A stretch of DNA of 64,000 bases, from NCBI GenBank assembly GCA_037952775.1, contig JBANAY010000003.1, positions 13,206,001 through 13,270,000 of the forward strand. The letters are read 5' to 3'. Shown in pieces: positions 34,145 through 44,941 of this stretch (within the stretch, counting starts at the first letter, position 1; each line of letters starts with the position of its first letter). The translations under genes were made by a program, and so were the position numbers. This DNA comes from Clonostachys chloroleuca (taxonomy: Eukaryota; Ascomycota; Sordariomycetes; Hypocreales; Bionectriaceae). A model generated the notes under the pieces. It saw nothing but the letters and a program-made list of their open reading frames with translations. It did no database searches and was not told the origin of the DNA.

Positions 34145-35470
34145 CTAATGAACTCGATCCGGGTCTTTAATTGCCGCTGGATCAAAGCCCGGCATGTCCG
34201 CCAGGCGTTGTTCGTCATCAGCCAACTGATGGGTAGAACTCATCCCGCCGGCATCCTTCCCTCGCCTTCCCTTGTTCACAGTCACTGATGTGAGTTCGTG
34301 GCCGCGAGTACCATAGCTGAAAGGACGGCTTGTGTAGCTGCTGAGCACCCGCGAGCCGATGATCAAGCGGAAGACTGGCCGCAGGAGTGGGAAACAAGCT
34401 AGAAATTTGTCACATGTTAGTTCGGAACTACGGGCGCAAAACATAGAGTGTCAGCCAGGAATCATTTACCGGAGGCAATAGCAACGTTGACCTCGACGGC
34501 TCCCCAGGCGTATTTCATGGCGTGGTCATGGGGAATCTGACTCGTATTTGGGTCGGACTGGATGGACTCATACAACACAAAGATCGATGCAACACACACA
34601 CTATGAAGAGTCAATCATCAGGTCAGGACGTGCAACACTCGTTTCTTACATGTTGGGGTCGGTCAGCTTACATGATACCGATCACGAAGAGGGCAGCAAC
34701 GGCGAATTTCTGGCCGAGGTGCAGACGCAGCTTGAACACTTCGACCACTGGCAAGATCAAGATGACAATATCCATCACGAAATGCAACAGGAGGGTGCCA
34801 TAGAAGAAGGCCGAGTCATTAATGTGACACTTCCCTGTGATGGACTTGTCCCAGTAGTAAGGGACTGGCCAGCAGCGAAAGCTGATCATGAAGGTGCGCA
34901 ACAGGATCCATATCACGGAGATGACAAACAGCACAATGATGGGTATTCTGATCGCGGAGTGTTTGAATATTCGCCAGTACAATGACAAGACTGTCATCTT
35001 TGAAAAGGCAATCGAGAACGAATAGGTGAGGGAGCTGAAGAATGCCATTTTTCTTGCTATCGTGAGAATATGCTCTCTGGAGGCTTCGCTCAGTGAGTCG
35101 GGCATGTTTTGTCCGAGTGACCAATTCGTCGTCCCTAAAGATGGTGAAGTGGTTAGGGACTACATAGGAAACGGTTATTGGAAAAGGGAGTGGTGCTCAC
35201 AGTAGAGTAAGAGTGAGTTGTAACAACAAGCCGCTACCTAGTATGCCAGTTAGTATTTTGGCCTCGACACGAGCAAAGACGAGATAAAACAAAAGGATGA
35301 TGTGTAGATTCAAAGTAAATACTTACATAGGCAGCGACGCAGAAGTAATCCTCATACCACCAAGTGGCTTTGGTCATTCGCCTTGCGGCGATGCGACCAA
35401 TCATCGCCAGCGAGCAAGCAGCCCAGGGGATGAGGATCGCCGCGAAGATATTGATCTTGAGGTCTGACAT
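34145..35470 (-). CDS. PTH11/rhodopsin-type 7TM protein
   Basis: Five exons (35470-35327, 35237-35201, 35134-34672, 34600-34470, 34398-34145) joined by GT-AG introns give an uninterrupted protein of 342 residues. Helices are visible in IFAAILIPWAACSLAMIGR, SYSFSIAFSKMTVLSLYWR, RIPIIVLFVISVIWILL, GTLLLHFVMDIVILILPV, FAVAALFVIGIIVCVASIF and the VEVNVAIASACFPLLRP region. The YWTTNWSLGQNM motif and the last-helix block are typical of the fungal rhodopsin-like family. A hydrophilic C-terminal tail follows. It is probably a plasma-membrane sensor; the ligand is unknown. It is convergent with the truncated 7TM gene ending at 33651, with 493 bp between them. Confidence 0.87.
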
Positions 35471-37248
35471 GGTCGTAAACTGGAGTAACAAAGGCGAGAA
35501 CCGTCATGGATGGCGCTTTGGTGACGTTTTAAGGTCGCAATCGACGAATAAGCTCTATGTGGATTATGCAACATGAAGAGTAGCATTAGGGACGAACAGC
35601 AAGCAGGTCAGGCACACCGACCAGAATCAGATGAATCGCAACGTGGGGAGAGGGGACCCTTTATCTTTCAATGCCGGTCAGTTGCGTCCTGACTCGTGTG
35701 AGATGCCTGGACTATTGGTGTCAGTTGCGCATCACCATCCAGGACGGACCCGGTTCCCCAGAGTCGTTCCCCAGAGTCCACCACCCGAGCAATCTAGCCA
35801 AAGGTGGGCTTGCTTATGTGACTAGTCTGGATTAACGTTGAATCTATGGGTCGTCGGCCCCCGTCTTATCTCTTGGCCTAAGTGCCTTGCTTACCGAGAA
35901 GTCTTTTGCGTATCTTCAACCCTGGTAGTCCGTAGTGGTGGAGATATTGAAGATATGTGCTTGCATTCATGATGCCCCCAGGGTGTGCTGAGCTGTAGTT
36001 CATCGAAGCATGATCCCTGACTAAACAACCTAACGTCGAACCAATTCAGAGAGCCGAATGGTATGCTCGGTGATGATCTGCAAGGGCAAGAGACATGGCT
36101 CGATGGCCGGGACCCCCCAACAGAAAAGGGGCATAGCGAGGACACGAAATCAGCTCTTCCAACCAACACACAGTGTTCCACCCACCAAGGGAAATTTCAT
36201 GCCATCCTGAACTGTTGCTATCTTATGGTGACGCCGCCCCTGAAGCTAGCTATGGCTAGTGAGAGAATTTTTGATATCAATGGGGGCTAGGCCCCACCAG
36301 ACTACTTGGATGAATTAGTTTCTGGGGAAGGGGGGCTTGGGGGGCGTAGCTGCTCTGATCGGTTGCCTAGACATGGGCAAGGCCATGCTTGATGGAGTAG
36401 GAGTGCACAAGATCCTTGGATACCAATTACATTCTTCTCGCCTATGTTTCATGCGGCAGCCAATTCTAGCCGAGGGAGGTGTTAGGTGTGATAAAGTGAC
36501 AACGCCCGAGACGGCATGCAACTATTGCGCGCCGCGCAAAATTGCCTGCGCTTCTTGAAAATAGTCGTGCCCCTAAATGAACCGTTAGACCGGTTTCCTC
36601 TCTAGTCGCACCTACACTGGGCGGTTGAGCTTGAAGAGTCGAGACCCTGTCCTCGCCGCTAATCAGCCAGATCCGTGTCACGTTAGCTGACTCGTCGCCC
36701 CCATCATCGAATCACAGCGAGGGCAGTGATAACAAATGACCGGGACGACTTCCGGTCATTTAAGATTAGTGTCATGTTCCGCGACCCGGGGCCTTCGATC
36801 TTAATGAATGCGTGATATTTCGGCTAGTCGCTGATGGGCTGGGCTTGCCTAATAAAGAAGACGCAGTAAACGGTGGATGCATATTGGATGAATCATCATT
36901 TGGTTTGTTGGCTGGAAGAGGTTCCTCAATCATACCACTTGAATTGATGACAATCTAGTCATACGATAATCGGGTTGGAATGGCCAAAAAAAAAATATGG
37001 GAATTTGACCGATTCCACATTCAGAAAGAAAACGCTGATCGGTGTCGTCTCTTGAGTGTAAGTAAGATATTGCAAGGATCACCATTCAGAATCCAGGTCG
37101 TCGCCAACGAGGCAATTGATTAACAATCTGCCGAACGTATCCTTCCGGTTTAATCATCAGAGAAAATTGTATATTTAAAACAGATTGCGGCTCCTAATAA
37201 TATACACATCCCGTTGAGCGCTAAGGCTAACCCCTTTTAGGCTTAGTT
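35471..37248. other. Intergenic, no supported gene
   Basis: No motif-bearing frame is seen. A hairpin AAATGACCGG...CCGGTCATTT lies at 36734-36761. From about 37180 the DNA becomes AT-rich. Confidence 0.35.
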
Positions 37249-37330
37249 TATACTACTGCAAGACTAGTATACTACTGCTAAGACTAGTACCTACTCTATT
37301 AAGACTAGTATACTACTACTAAGATTAGTA
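37249..37330. repeat. Short tandem repeat, ACTAGTATACTACTACT type
   Basis: About four imperfect units of roughly 20-27 bp repeat the core AAGACTAGTATACTACTGCT with variants such as AAGACTAGTACCTACTCT. The array abuts the left end of a Tc1-like fragment. Confidence 0.6.
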
Positions 37331-37584
37331 AAAATTATGGGACATAAGTCTGCGAACACCCCCTTGCCAGCCACCCAATGACACGTAAATCGTAGAATTT
37401 CAAACAGCCACAAATCTTTCAATTTTAATCCAAATTACATATAATATTATGTGAGGATAGCCAGGAACCCACAGATTAATATTTTGTATACGACCCTCTC
37501 GCCCGGATGACTGCAAGGATACGGCGCGGGATTGAGTCGATCAGCTTTCGAATAAGCGCTTGATCAATCTGCCCACACCAGCAC
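37331..37584 (-). mobile_element. 3' fragment of a second Tc1-like transposon
   Basis: On the minus strand, ALIRKLIDSIPRRILAVIRA and GSYTKY followed by TAA (ending 37476) match the C-terminus of Tc1-type transposases; compare LVRTMVERL in the 16-kb element. Beyond it, GGACATAAGTCTGCGAACAC at about 37340-37362 looks like a Tc1 terminal repeat. Only the last 30 codons and one end remain. The other end is lost at the junction with the FAD monooxygenase fragment. Confidence 0.6.
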
Positions 37585-37958
37585 CATAGAAGCCGATATT
37601 CTGCCAAGAAAGGCTCATCCGGATTGACGGGGGTGGTCAGAGATGCTGCAAGCGCTAAACTTCGCATCCTTGAACGCACGATGCTATGCACACCGTCGGC
37701 GCCTACAAGGATTGAGCCTTCGTATGTCGTTCCATCTGAGCAATTCACACAAACGGAAGATTCGTTACTTTGTATATCGACCGCTTTTTTGCCTGTAAAT
37801 ATCCTAGGCGCGGTATCCTCAGGTAATTGGTTATAGAGCTCACGTACAAAATCTGCGCGATGTACAAGGAAGAACGAGCAGCCGTGACTAAACGCGCAAT
37901 GTTAGTCTGTTGGTGCCAAGCGGGCGATAGAGAGATCGTCAACTACCGAGATAATCCA
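37585..37958 (-). pseudogene. FAD-dependent monooxygenase fragment
   Basis: From about 37900 leftwards, one open frame reads SHGCSFFLVHRADFVRELY, QLPEDTAPRIFTGKKAV, NCSDGTTYEGSILVGADGVH and SIVRSRM, ending near PFLAEYRLLW at 37584. The 'DG..Y.G..LVGADG.HS.VR' block is the conserved FAD/NAD(P)H fingerprint of salicylate-hydroxylase/PaxM-type monooxygenases. The N-terminal GxGxxG FAD site and the C-terminal third are missing. The left side runs in frame into transposase sequence and the right side ends at an LTR. Only about 110 of some 450 residues remain. Confidence 0.75.
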
Positions 37959-38561
37959 TGAAGGTTGAAGCCCGCAGCCCAGCCTGTTCGAACGCACACA
38001 CAATTCACTAGCAAATACCATCAGGAATTCCGTGGAAGCCGGACCGGCCGCGATTGCAAAAGTAAGTTTCAATCGCACGATAGCCGCGGCCGCGATGCAA
38101 CCGACCTAGAAGGATCAGTTTCACCGAGAGGGGTCAGTCAGTCAGGTTGGAAGGTTGCAACCTAACTGGACCCGATCTTCAAAGCCCTGACCTATCGGCT
38201 CGAGCAACCCTAGCCGGTAGGATCTATCGCGAACTACGGCTCTAACGATCAACCGAATACCGAGGTATCGGCGCAAGCCCGATAACTCGAGGAGCGTTCT
38301 GATCCTATCAAACGTACGCATTGAAGGAAGGTGATGACCTCAGTCATACGGATATGAAGATCCCTAACAAATTGTATACTAACGGGATAATTGACGGATC
38401 TCATAGGCCCGAGCCCGGGCTGCTCCCACGAGGTTACGATCAAGGGATTCCCTAGGATATAAGGGGCTACGGATCTCCTCTGTAATTACTAGTTAGAAGC
38501 AACAGTCTCAATTTATCCCTTTTACCTGTGAAGCTGGAAGCTGTTGGTGGCGACACCAACA
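37959..38561 (-). mobile_element. Solo LTR (family B), copy 2, inverted
   Basis: This is a reverse complement of the 18541-19136 LTR, starting TGAAGGTTGAAGCCC and ending GGTGGCGACACCAACA. The two copies differ at scattered positions, mostly transitions. Flanking bases (ATCCA left, GAATC right) do not form a target duplication. Truncated genes lie on both sides. Confidence 0.82.
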
Positions 38562-38760
38562 GAATCATAGCCATGGTGCCTGAGATAAGCAATTTGTGGC
38601 AAAGGGGCTTAAAACTCGCCTTGATATGTATGATGGAGCTAATCGTGTTAGGAGTATAGTTCCTTCAGCAACCAGCAGGATTCAATCTTATGCAAATACA
38701 AAGAGAATCTAGAGTGGCCACGATGACTACAAATGTTGTAAGACTTACAGCAAGCCCTAC
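38562..38760. other. Spacer between LTR and RNA polymerase gene
   Basis: The frame of the polymerase continues into this stretch until a TAA at 38650-38648, but the residues no longer resemble the family. The true breakpoint of the gene is therefore probably near 38740-38760. Confidence 0.4.
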
Positions 38761-40423
38761 ACACCGGATAGAGGGCGGGCTGTGACAAGACCGGGGGGAC
38801 CAGCTCCGGGTCCCAGCAGACGAAGACTGTGAAGAGTTGACTGTACTTAGTAGAACATCATTGATTTATATTTTATTCGACTCACATTGGTCTCCGTCGA
38901 GATCGCCACCAGACATCATGTCAGCCGCAGGCCTTCTGCCGCGAGTAGAAAACACAATGCAGTCCACTAGATGGACCAGTTCTGGCTTTTCGACGACTTT
39001 GAACTTTTGCCAGTCTCCCGGATGAAGACAGGGATTGCGGATCACTGACGCCTCAGTGTTCTTGATGGCATACGGCTGCCCATCTCCCTCCATGGTGACT
39101 TTGATGGCACACTCGCCCTCCTTGAGAACGTCCCAAGCGTCACACACGCCAAATAGGAGGCGGGACTTGCGGACAAAGATGCGGCATTTCTGCTGCTCTC
39201 TCTTGTTCAGCATCTTACTGTACTCTGCATTCACAAGCCTAGCAATCTGGGCCCGTGCTGCTTCGACGCCTTCCATGAGCACCTTTTCTACCAGCTCCGG
39301 CCGGTTGATGTAGGAGAGAAATTGGAAGGCGGATCTGAAATCTGATGTCGAGTCGGATAAGAGCTGTATATGTTCTGCTTGTTTCGCAACGAGTGTTTCT
39401 CGCGAGACACCCAAGGCATGTAAAAGGAGCGTCGTTTCGTCGTTAAGGAACCCGTAAACAAATGGCTGATAAACCGTCAGTCAAGATGAATCGGCAGTCA
39501 ATATCATGATATGCGTTTCGAATACACGATAATGCTCGTACCTTGGAGTAGTCAACCACTGCAAACGAATGATCCTCGCCGCCACTGAACTTCCTCATGG
39601 ATTTCCTCATCTTCAGACACGTCTTTCCTCGGGCCAGCCTAGGATCAACGGTGACGACGCCTTTGTACCCTCTATATCTGATTTGAAACACCGACGGTCT
39701 GTATCTGTTGTTTCGAAATATGATCTTTGTTCTCCGAGCGAGTTCGGAGGCGAAAGCTGGGGCAATCAATCCGCAGCCGTCGGTGAAGTTGTAGTCTGGC
39801 GTCTCAATGTCGGCAATGTCTTCGCATCTATCAGGGGAGACGGTCATGGCCGTCTGGGCAGTCGAGAAGAGAAGGCCAATGCGCTTCGCCTTCTTGCCCA
39901 CCGTCTTCATCTTGCTGAAATCGCCCATCGCCTCTATCCTCTTCGAAATGGTGCTCTTGCTTGCCCGAAGCATGAAACACGATCGGCTCTTGAGCTGGCT
40001 GTTGCTGTGGCCAAAGAAGTTGTAGTGCTGCCCGTTGAGAGCGAACCCCGATCGGAGGAAGCGGACAATGTAGTCGGAGATGTCGCGACCCAGCTGAGGC
40101 TGCAGCGACTCCGCAATGTGCGGAGGTTTGCTCTGCGTCGGTGATCTCAACGGGCGAAATCTCTCGAACGAGATGAGGACCAGACTGTCGGGTGACTCTG
40201 ATTTGATGGCTCTATTCGGCTCGATCCGCTGCTGTCGAAGTGTCATGCTGTGAACCCACTGCTTTGTGTCTGTCGTGAAGCTAACAGTCTTCACCAGAAG
40301 ATGCTGGTTGCCGCCCGCTGGCGGCAGCTCTGAGACATGAAAGTTCCATTCCTCGTCATCTATGAGGAGCTTTGACTGCAGCACCAGGTCGGGAGCCGCT
40401 CCCTTGCTCTGGGCTCCAGCCAT
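38761..40423 (-). pseudogene. Cellular RNA-dependent RNA polymerase (QDE-1/SAD-1 family), 3'-truncated
   Basis: Exon 1 (40423-39542), a 76-bp intron, exon 2 (39465-38886), a 59-bp intron and exon 3 (from 38826) read continuously. Family blocks are clear: FFGHSNSQLKSRSCF, FTDGCGLIAPAFA, FQIRYRGYKGVVTVDPRL, MRKSMRKF, IFVRKSRLLFGVCDAWDVLK and ASVIRNPCLHPGD. The catalytic DxDGD motif (MMSGGDLDGDQ, then FFVCWDP) spans the second intron. About 15 residues later the similarity ends near 38761, roughly 200 bp before an LTR. The usual several hundred C-terminal residues are absent. In other fungi this enzyme makes double-stranded RNA for quelling or meiotic silencing. The catalytic loop is kept, but a stable enzyme is doubtful. 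Confidence 0.82.
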
Positions 40424-40738
40424 GTCGGAATGGCGTTAGGCTCTCGCTCGCGATGGCAGTTTGCAGGAGGCGGAAAGCGGCGAGGTGAAGAAGTGGGGAG
40501 GTGAGACGAGTTTGGGGTGAGGAGGGGAAGTTACACAAGCCTTTGCGTTGTGCCGCGTTTGATTGGTGCCATTGTTTGATTCTATCAGGCGCAGGCACAA
40601 CAGAACTTACGTCACTGTCCAATGACATTCCTCCGGACCTCACCTGCTTCATTTCTGCATCATCCTTTGACGTACGTATTGGCAGCTACTCGTCCTTGAG
40701 GCTATCCACTCCGATAGTCAATCGCAACAGCGACAACC
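40424..40738. promoter_or_regulatory. Shared divergent promoter of the polymerase and ATPase genes
   Basis: The ATG of the RNA polymerase gene (minus strand) and that of the P-loop ATPase (plus strand) are 315 bp apart with no gene between them. No particular operator motif could be identified. Coregulation is inference from the arrangement. Confidence 0.35.
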
Positions 40739-41377
40739 ATGCAAGACCATCAGATTATTCCAAACATTTATATTGTCGGGGCGCAATGCTCTGGAAAGAC
40801 GACTTTGGTCAACCAACTGACTGTCCAGCTGGAGGACCTATGCTCGGAGCTCGAGATATGCAAACCCGTCGTCATCTCGGAAGTGGCTCGATCAGTTCTC
40901 AAAAGACACCCGATTGCGACTGAAGATATCCGTGCCTCCCCCGGCAAGAGCCTCGTTCTCCAAAAGCTTATTCTTGACGCCCAATCCCAGGCCGAGGAGG
41001 AGGCTCTGACCTGCAGCTCATGGTTCCTATCGGATAGATCTGGTCTGGATCCCATCGTGTATGCAAAACGCTACGTCGGCCCTGACGCTGCCTACGAGTT
41101 AATCTGCTCCGGTTCGTTTATCAAGATCAAAGATCGAATCATGTCCGGGTCGGTGGTTGTCATCTGTGAACCGGGAGTTGCCGAGTTTGTCAACGACGCT
41201 GTGAGGTTGGTGCCAGAGGATCACCAAGATTGGCTGCGATTTCACCAATTCTTTTGCGACACTCTCGATGAGCTGGGGTTGAAGTATGATGTTCTGCCAT
41301 GCTCAATTTCAAGTTTTTCCAACAGAATCGACTTCGTTCTCAACAAATGGATGGAGTGTTATTCGCAGTGTTCATGA
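40739..41377 (+). CDS. P-loop ATPase, AAA_28-like
   Basis: This single exon encodes 212 residues and is intact. A Walker A motif, GAQCSGKTT, lies at about residues 14-22 after a beta strand (PNIYIVG). A possible Walker B/lid region (SSWFLSDRSGLDPIVYA) follows at about 93-110, then VVVICEPG and a helical C-terminus. The arrangement resembles the AAA_28/NadR-type small nucleotide kinases found widely in filamentous fungi. The substrate is unknown; related proteins phosphorylate small metabolites or bind GTP. It is transcribed divergently from the truncated RNA polymerase gene. Confidence 0.82.
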   Translation: MQDHQIIPNIYIVGAQCSGKTTLVNQLTVQLEDLCSELEICKPVVISEVARSVLKRHPIATEDIRASPGKSLVLQKLILDAQSQAEEEALTCSSWFLSDRSGLDPIVYAKRYVGPDAAYELICSGSFIKIKDRIMSGSVVVICEPGVAEFVNDAVRLVPEDHQDWLRFHQFFCDTLDELGLKYDVLPCSISSFSNRIDFVLNKWMECYSQCS

Positions 41378-41592
41378 CGGCCTTGTTTACTTTGCACCCT
41401 CATCTCCGATAGACCTCTCTTTCGGTTCGACCGTCAAAGGACGTTTCCGCTAATGCCTTAGCAAACATTGGGTTTAGCTATGGCAGTTTCAAATTTGGAT
41501 ATTATAGAGTCTGGAAGTCATCGCCACATAGCAATGTGAGAGAAGAGAATTTTATTCGAGGTTCTAGAAGCAGTTACTGCATGTGACTTCTC
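41378..41592. other. 3' flank of the ATPase gene
   Basis: No gene is seen. It contains the presumed 3' UTRs between the ATPase and the coiled-coil remnant. Confidence 0.3.
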
Positions 41593-41796
41593 TTAACTCT
41601 TGCATTCAGTGAGAGTCGCCTGGTTGGCCGCTTTGAGCTCTTTGGCTTCTTCCTCTCTGCGCCCCAAGACTCGTTGCCAATACTGGACATTGTGTGTCGG
41701 TGATTTGTCCAAGAGAGCCTCTGTCCGCGTCCGAAGCTAGCGAAGATCATTCAGGAGCCTGTTGTTCGCGGCTATCTGCTCTTCAGTGTCTCTCAT
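41593..41796 (-). pseudogene. Coiled-coil protein remnant with one stop
   Basis: From ATG 41796 leftwards the frame reads MRDTEEQIAANNRLLNDLR, a TAG at 41739-41737, then LRTRTEALLDKSPTHNVQYW, RRREEEAKELKAANQ-like heptads and a TAA at 41595-41593. The TAG would be CAG before a C-to-T change. Just upstream, AAGTAATGAGAG is tandemly repeated, which may have shifted the true 5' frame. No family is recognised. Confidence 0.35.
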
Positions 41797-44107
41797 TACT
41801 TTCTCTCATTACTTCTTCCATCGTTGCAGGTTATCGTCGGCTTGGATGCTTGATCAGCTGGAACCCAGGAATTCGTAGTAATGTCTTTCAAAGTCGGAGT
41901 TGAGGACTTGTACCATAGAATGAGAATAACCCAGCCTATTTATATTCCTCCGCGAAATAATGTTTTACGTATAGTCTGCCTTGTTTTTTGGTGCGACAAT
42001 GATTTATAGCCACACACGTCGTCAACTCACACATTAACAAAGAGTGGAGGCGCCTCGCAGCCCCTAGATTCGGTCTAATCTGTCAGTCACTGGAAGCAGC
42101 AAGATCGACCGGAATCACTCTAGCTGGCGTTTTATACGTTTTCTAGAAAGGCAAGTGCAGTGATATGGCATATTACATCGAAACTCGTTGCAGAGGGTCA
42201 AACAACTCTCTTTGACAAGCCTGTCTCACAGTTGTTCCCGAACAGCCACCACTGCGGCTGAGTCTAGCTGCTTAGGTTGTGGCTGGCACATGCGCAACCT
42301 CCAAATTTAGCATCTCCTCGCCTGCGTGCACGCTGGCTACTGTTAGCATCACCCGCTAAGGCCCAAGGGCTTTGGGGAGAGGCTCTGCTCAAGCGATGTC
42401 CGGTGCTAACAAATCAAGCTCCGACTGTGCGAGGCGGCTGAGCGTTGAGGGGAGCCCCTTGGGACACCCCACCAGGGACCTGGTTAGCTCAGATCGACTC
42501 TGCGACTAATAATTTGCCGTGCCGGTTTCTGCTTGATATTAGCGTTAGTGGGTAATGCTCGAACGACGACACAGATTGAGTGACAGCATGCTGAAACCCG
42601 AACAAGTGTGTCGGCATCCATGAACCCGATGAACCGGCCTCGTAAAAAACTCAAGTGCACCTATCAGACTGAGCTGACACGTTACTATCGCACTATGTAG
42701 GACCATCAGCTCCCTTGAAAAATGTGTCTGCCCCAAACTCCTCTGTGCGACGCAGGATCGGGGCCGTGATTGGCCTGTGGCTCACACTGCGGCGATACTG
42801 CCCTCCCACGCAGTCGTACTTGGTCCGCATATCGAGTGCCAAGTCCCAAACAGTAGGCCTATGCTACATGCGTCACAGTTCATCCAGAGAGAATAACAAT
42901 AACCAAACAAGATTAGACAATAGAGAATGAATTAATAAGCGGTGACCGGCATCAGCAACAAGCCCGCCTTCATTTCAGCAAATAGTGAGACACTTTAATA
43001 AACTCTCCCGCAAGGCTTGTAGCTCTCTGGTGAAAATGCCTCTTTTGTCCTTCTCGAGCGTCAGTGTTCTCTTCCGATTTTGACCACTGAGGCTGATAGG
43101 CCCCAGAGGTTGACGAGTATAAATACCTGCCCGCTCGAAGACCACGATCGTACATCTGCCAATGCGTGCGTCGTAGAGAACATTGCGTAGATCCGCATTG
43201 CAGTATAGGATATGGCGCTTGCGCGGTGAGCGCGGTGACAATCTCATCTCTCATAACTCGTATCACTAGATCGATCGACGCGAAATGCTCATATTCGCTC
43301 ACAGGTGTCTGCTTTCCTCTCAAAGTCAAGATGTTGCATTTACTTCCTGCCTAAGTTGAATACAGCAGAGTGATAGAAAAGCGAGGAAAAGAAATCATTC
43401 ATCTACAGCTCGAACCGTATCCAACACTACCAACCACGCCTCATAGGTCGTGTTGACCCAAGCCGGATCGATGGCTCCTACTCTAAGAGCTTATTTCATG
43501 GCTTCCTCCTTGCGGTTGCCTTCCTGTGAGCCCAATATGCAACTAATTACTGAAGTTGAGGTTACAACAGTAGCCATCACTTTCATCATTGTGTTTCTTT
43601 CTCAATTTGCTTACTTTGTTGAGATTGGATACCCAATTTGGAGGGTCCGAAACCAGTCTGTCGTTGGGAACCATACCTACGCTACCCTCCGGGTTGTTCT
43701 CAGCACATACAGGTACTCCTTCGCAATTTTTGGGATTTGTACTGTTTCCGAAATTAAATTGCTTAGTGGTGTTGGAATTATCAAGAACAACAATCAATCC
43801 CTAGCCGACCAGTGCCTTCTTTATTGCTGTCAGTGGTCACCTGACAGGTCACGTGTGCCCGCAGGAGGGCTTGTTATTTAATACTGGTTCAGATTACAAG
43901 CTTCCCTTTCGAAGGTTAGGAATTAATAAATCTATCAACGGCGACCTAAGTGCTCCTCTCAGGTGACCCTTAGTCGTGTCTACAGCTATCCATCGGGCTT
44001 CACCTTGACACTCTCCTTGTAACACCACCCAGCACTGACAATTGCAAGGTAATCCAGCAAACTTCTTGCATATACTTTTTTGTAAGTTTCAGAGATGAGC
44101 TGAGAGA
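41797..44107. other. Mostly non-coding stretch
   Basis: No confident gene is present. A frame at 43471-43881 (MAPTLRAYFMASS and on) contains one hydrophobic segment, TTVAITFIIVFLSQFAYFV, and could be an exon, but neither splicing nor homology supports it. The rest has only short frames. Confidence 0.3.
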
Positions 44108-44749
44108 ATGAAGTCTTAATACTCGCAGAATGCAACGGTTCTCTTGCCCTCCAGGTATTTATGGGCGAGTTGGCGTGGAAATACCGGAGAGATTATCTAC
44201 TACACAAGCGCAGTGTTGCAAGGCATAATCCTCCTTGTGGCCATTGTTACCTCAATACTGTGGCTCACAGACTATGAAGCGCGACCATTGCTGTGTATAT
44301 GGGCTATTCCTTTGCCAGCCTACTTTGCCTATGGTGTTCTAGCGACTTATGCGACTGTACAGATCGATTCCGCAACTCGTTTTCCCATTGAATGTCGGAT
44401 CCATACTTTGACTGTGATCAGTTGGACTGCATTTGTGGCGTCAGCCGTGGTACTTGGCTTGGCCTTGGAGGATTCTCTCTCGATATTTCATCTTATATTC
44501 TACAGCACCGAATGCAGCTTTTGTGGGTTACTACTTGCCGAGAAATGCCTTTGGAAGTGCTGGCGGTGCCGATATACAAGCGAAGAGCCTCAACGCTTGG
44601 CGCCCATATCTCATCGCGACCACATGAGAAACCCGGTCCCATCAGTCCTGGTGGGTAGACACACCTCTAGCGATTTCGGATACAGTTCAGCAACACTGTC
44701 CCTGACTGAAAGAGATCACTCCTCATCAACATCAAATCACCGATACTGA
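44108..44749 (+). pseudogene. Four-helix membrane protein of unknown family
   Basis: An open frame of about 200 residues to the TGA at 44747 has four clear membrane segments: YYTSAVLQGIILLVAIVTSI, LLCIWAIPLPAYFAYGVLA, LTVISWTAFVASAVVLGLAL and FHLIFYSTECSFCGLLLA. A Ser-rich cytoplasmic tail follows. The first in-frame ATG upstream, 44108, is separated from it by a TAA at codon 4 (44117-44119), which would be CAA before a C-to-T change. Alternatively the 5' part is spliced from an upstream exon. The family is not recognised, and whether the gene is dead or only mis-started is open. Confidence 0.5.
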
Positions 44750-44941
44750 AAGCAGGAGACGTCTCGTCAATCTCAAACCAACAAGGCTTGAGAAAACTCC
44801 GCACTAGTTCTTGGAATACAGAAGGGCATCAACCTCATTTGTGATTCGTGATCCGAGAAAGAAAGGCCAACCGCTGAAGGCAAAGGAACACGCTCGTAAA
44901 CGGCCGACCCAATCGATGGTCCACCCTTTGCAAGAGGCCAG

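Noticed and set aside
39569..40144. Plus-strand frame of 191 residues
   Set aside because: Antisense to the RNA-dependent RNA polymerase exon; no motif of its own.
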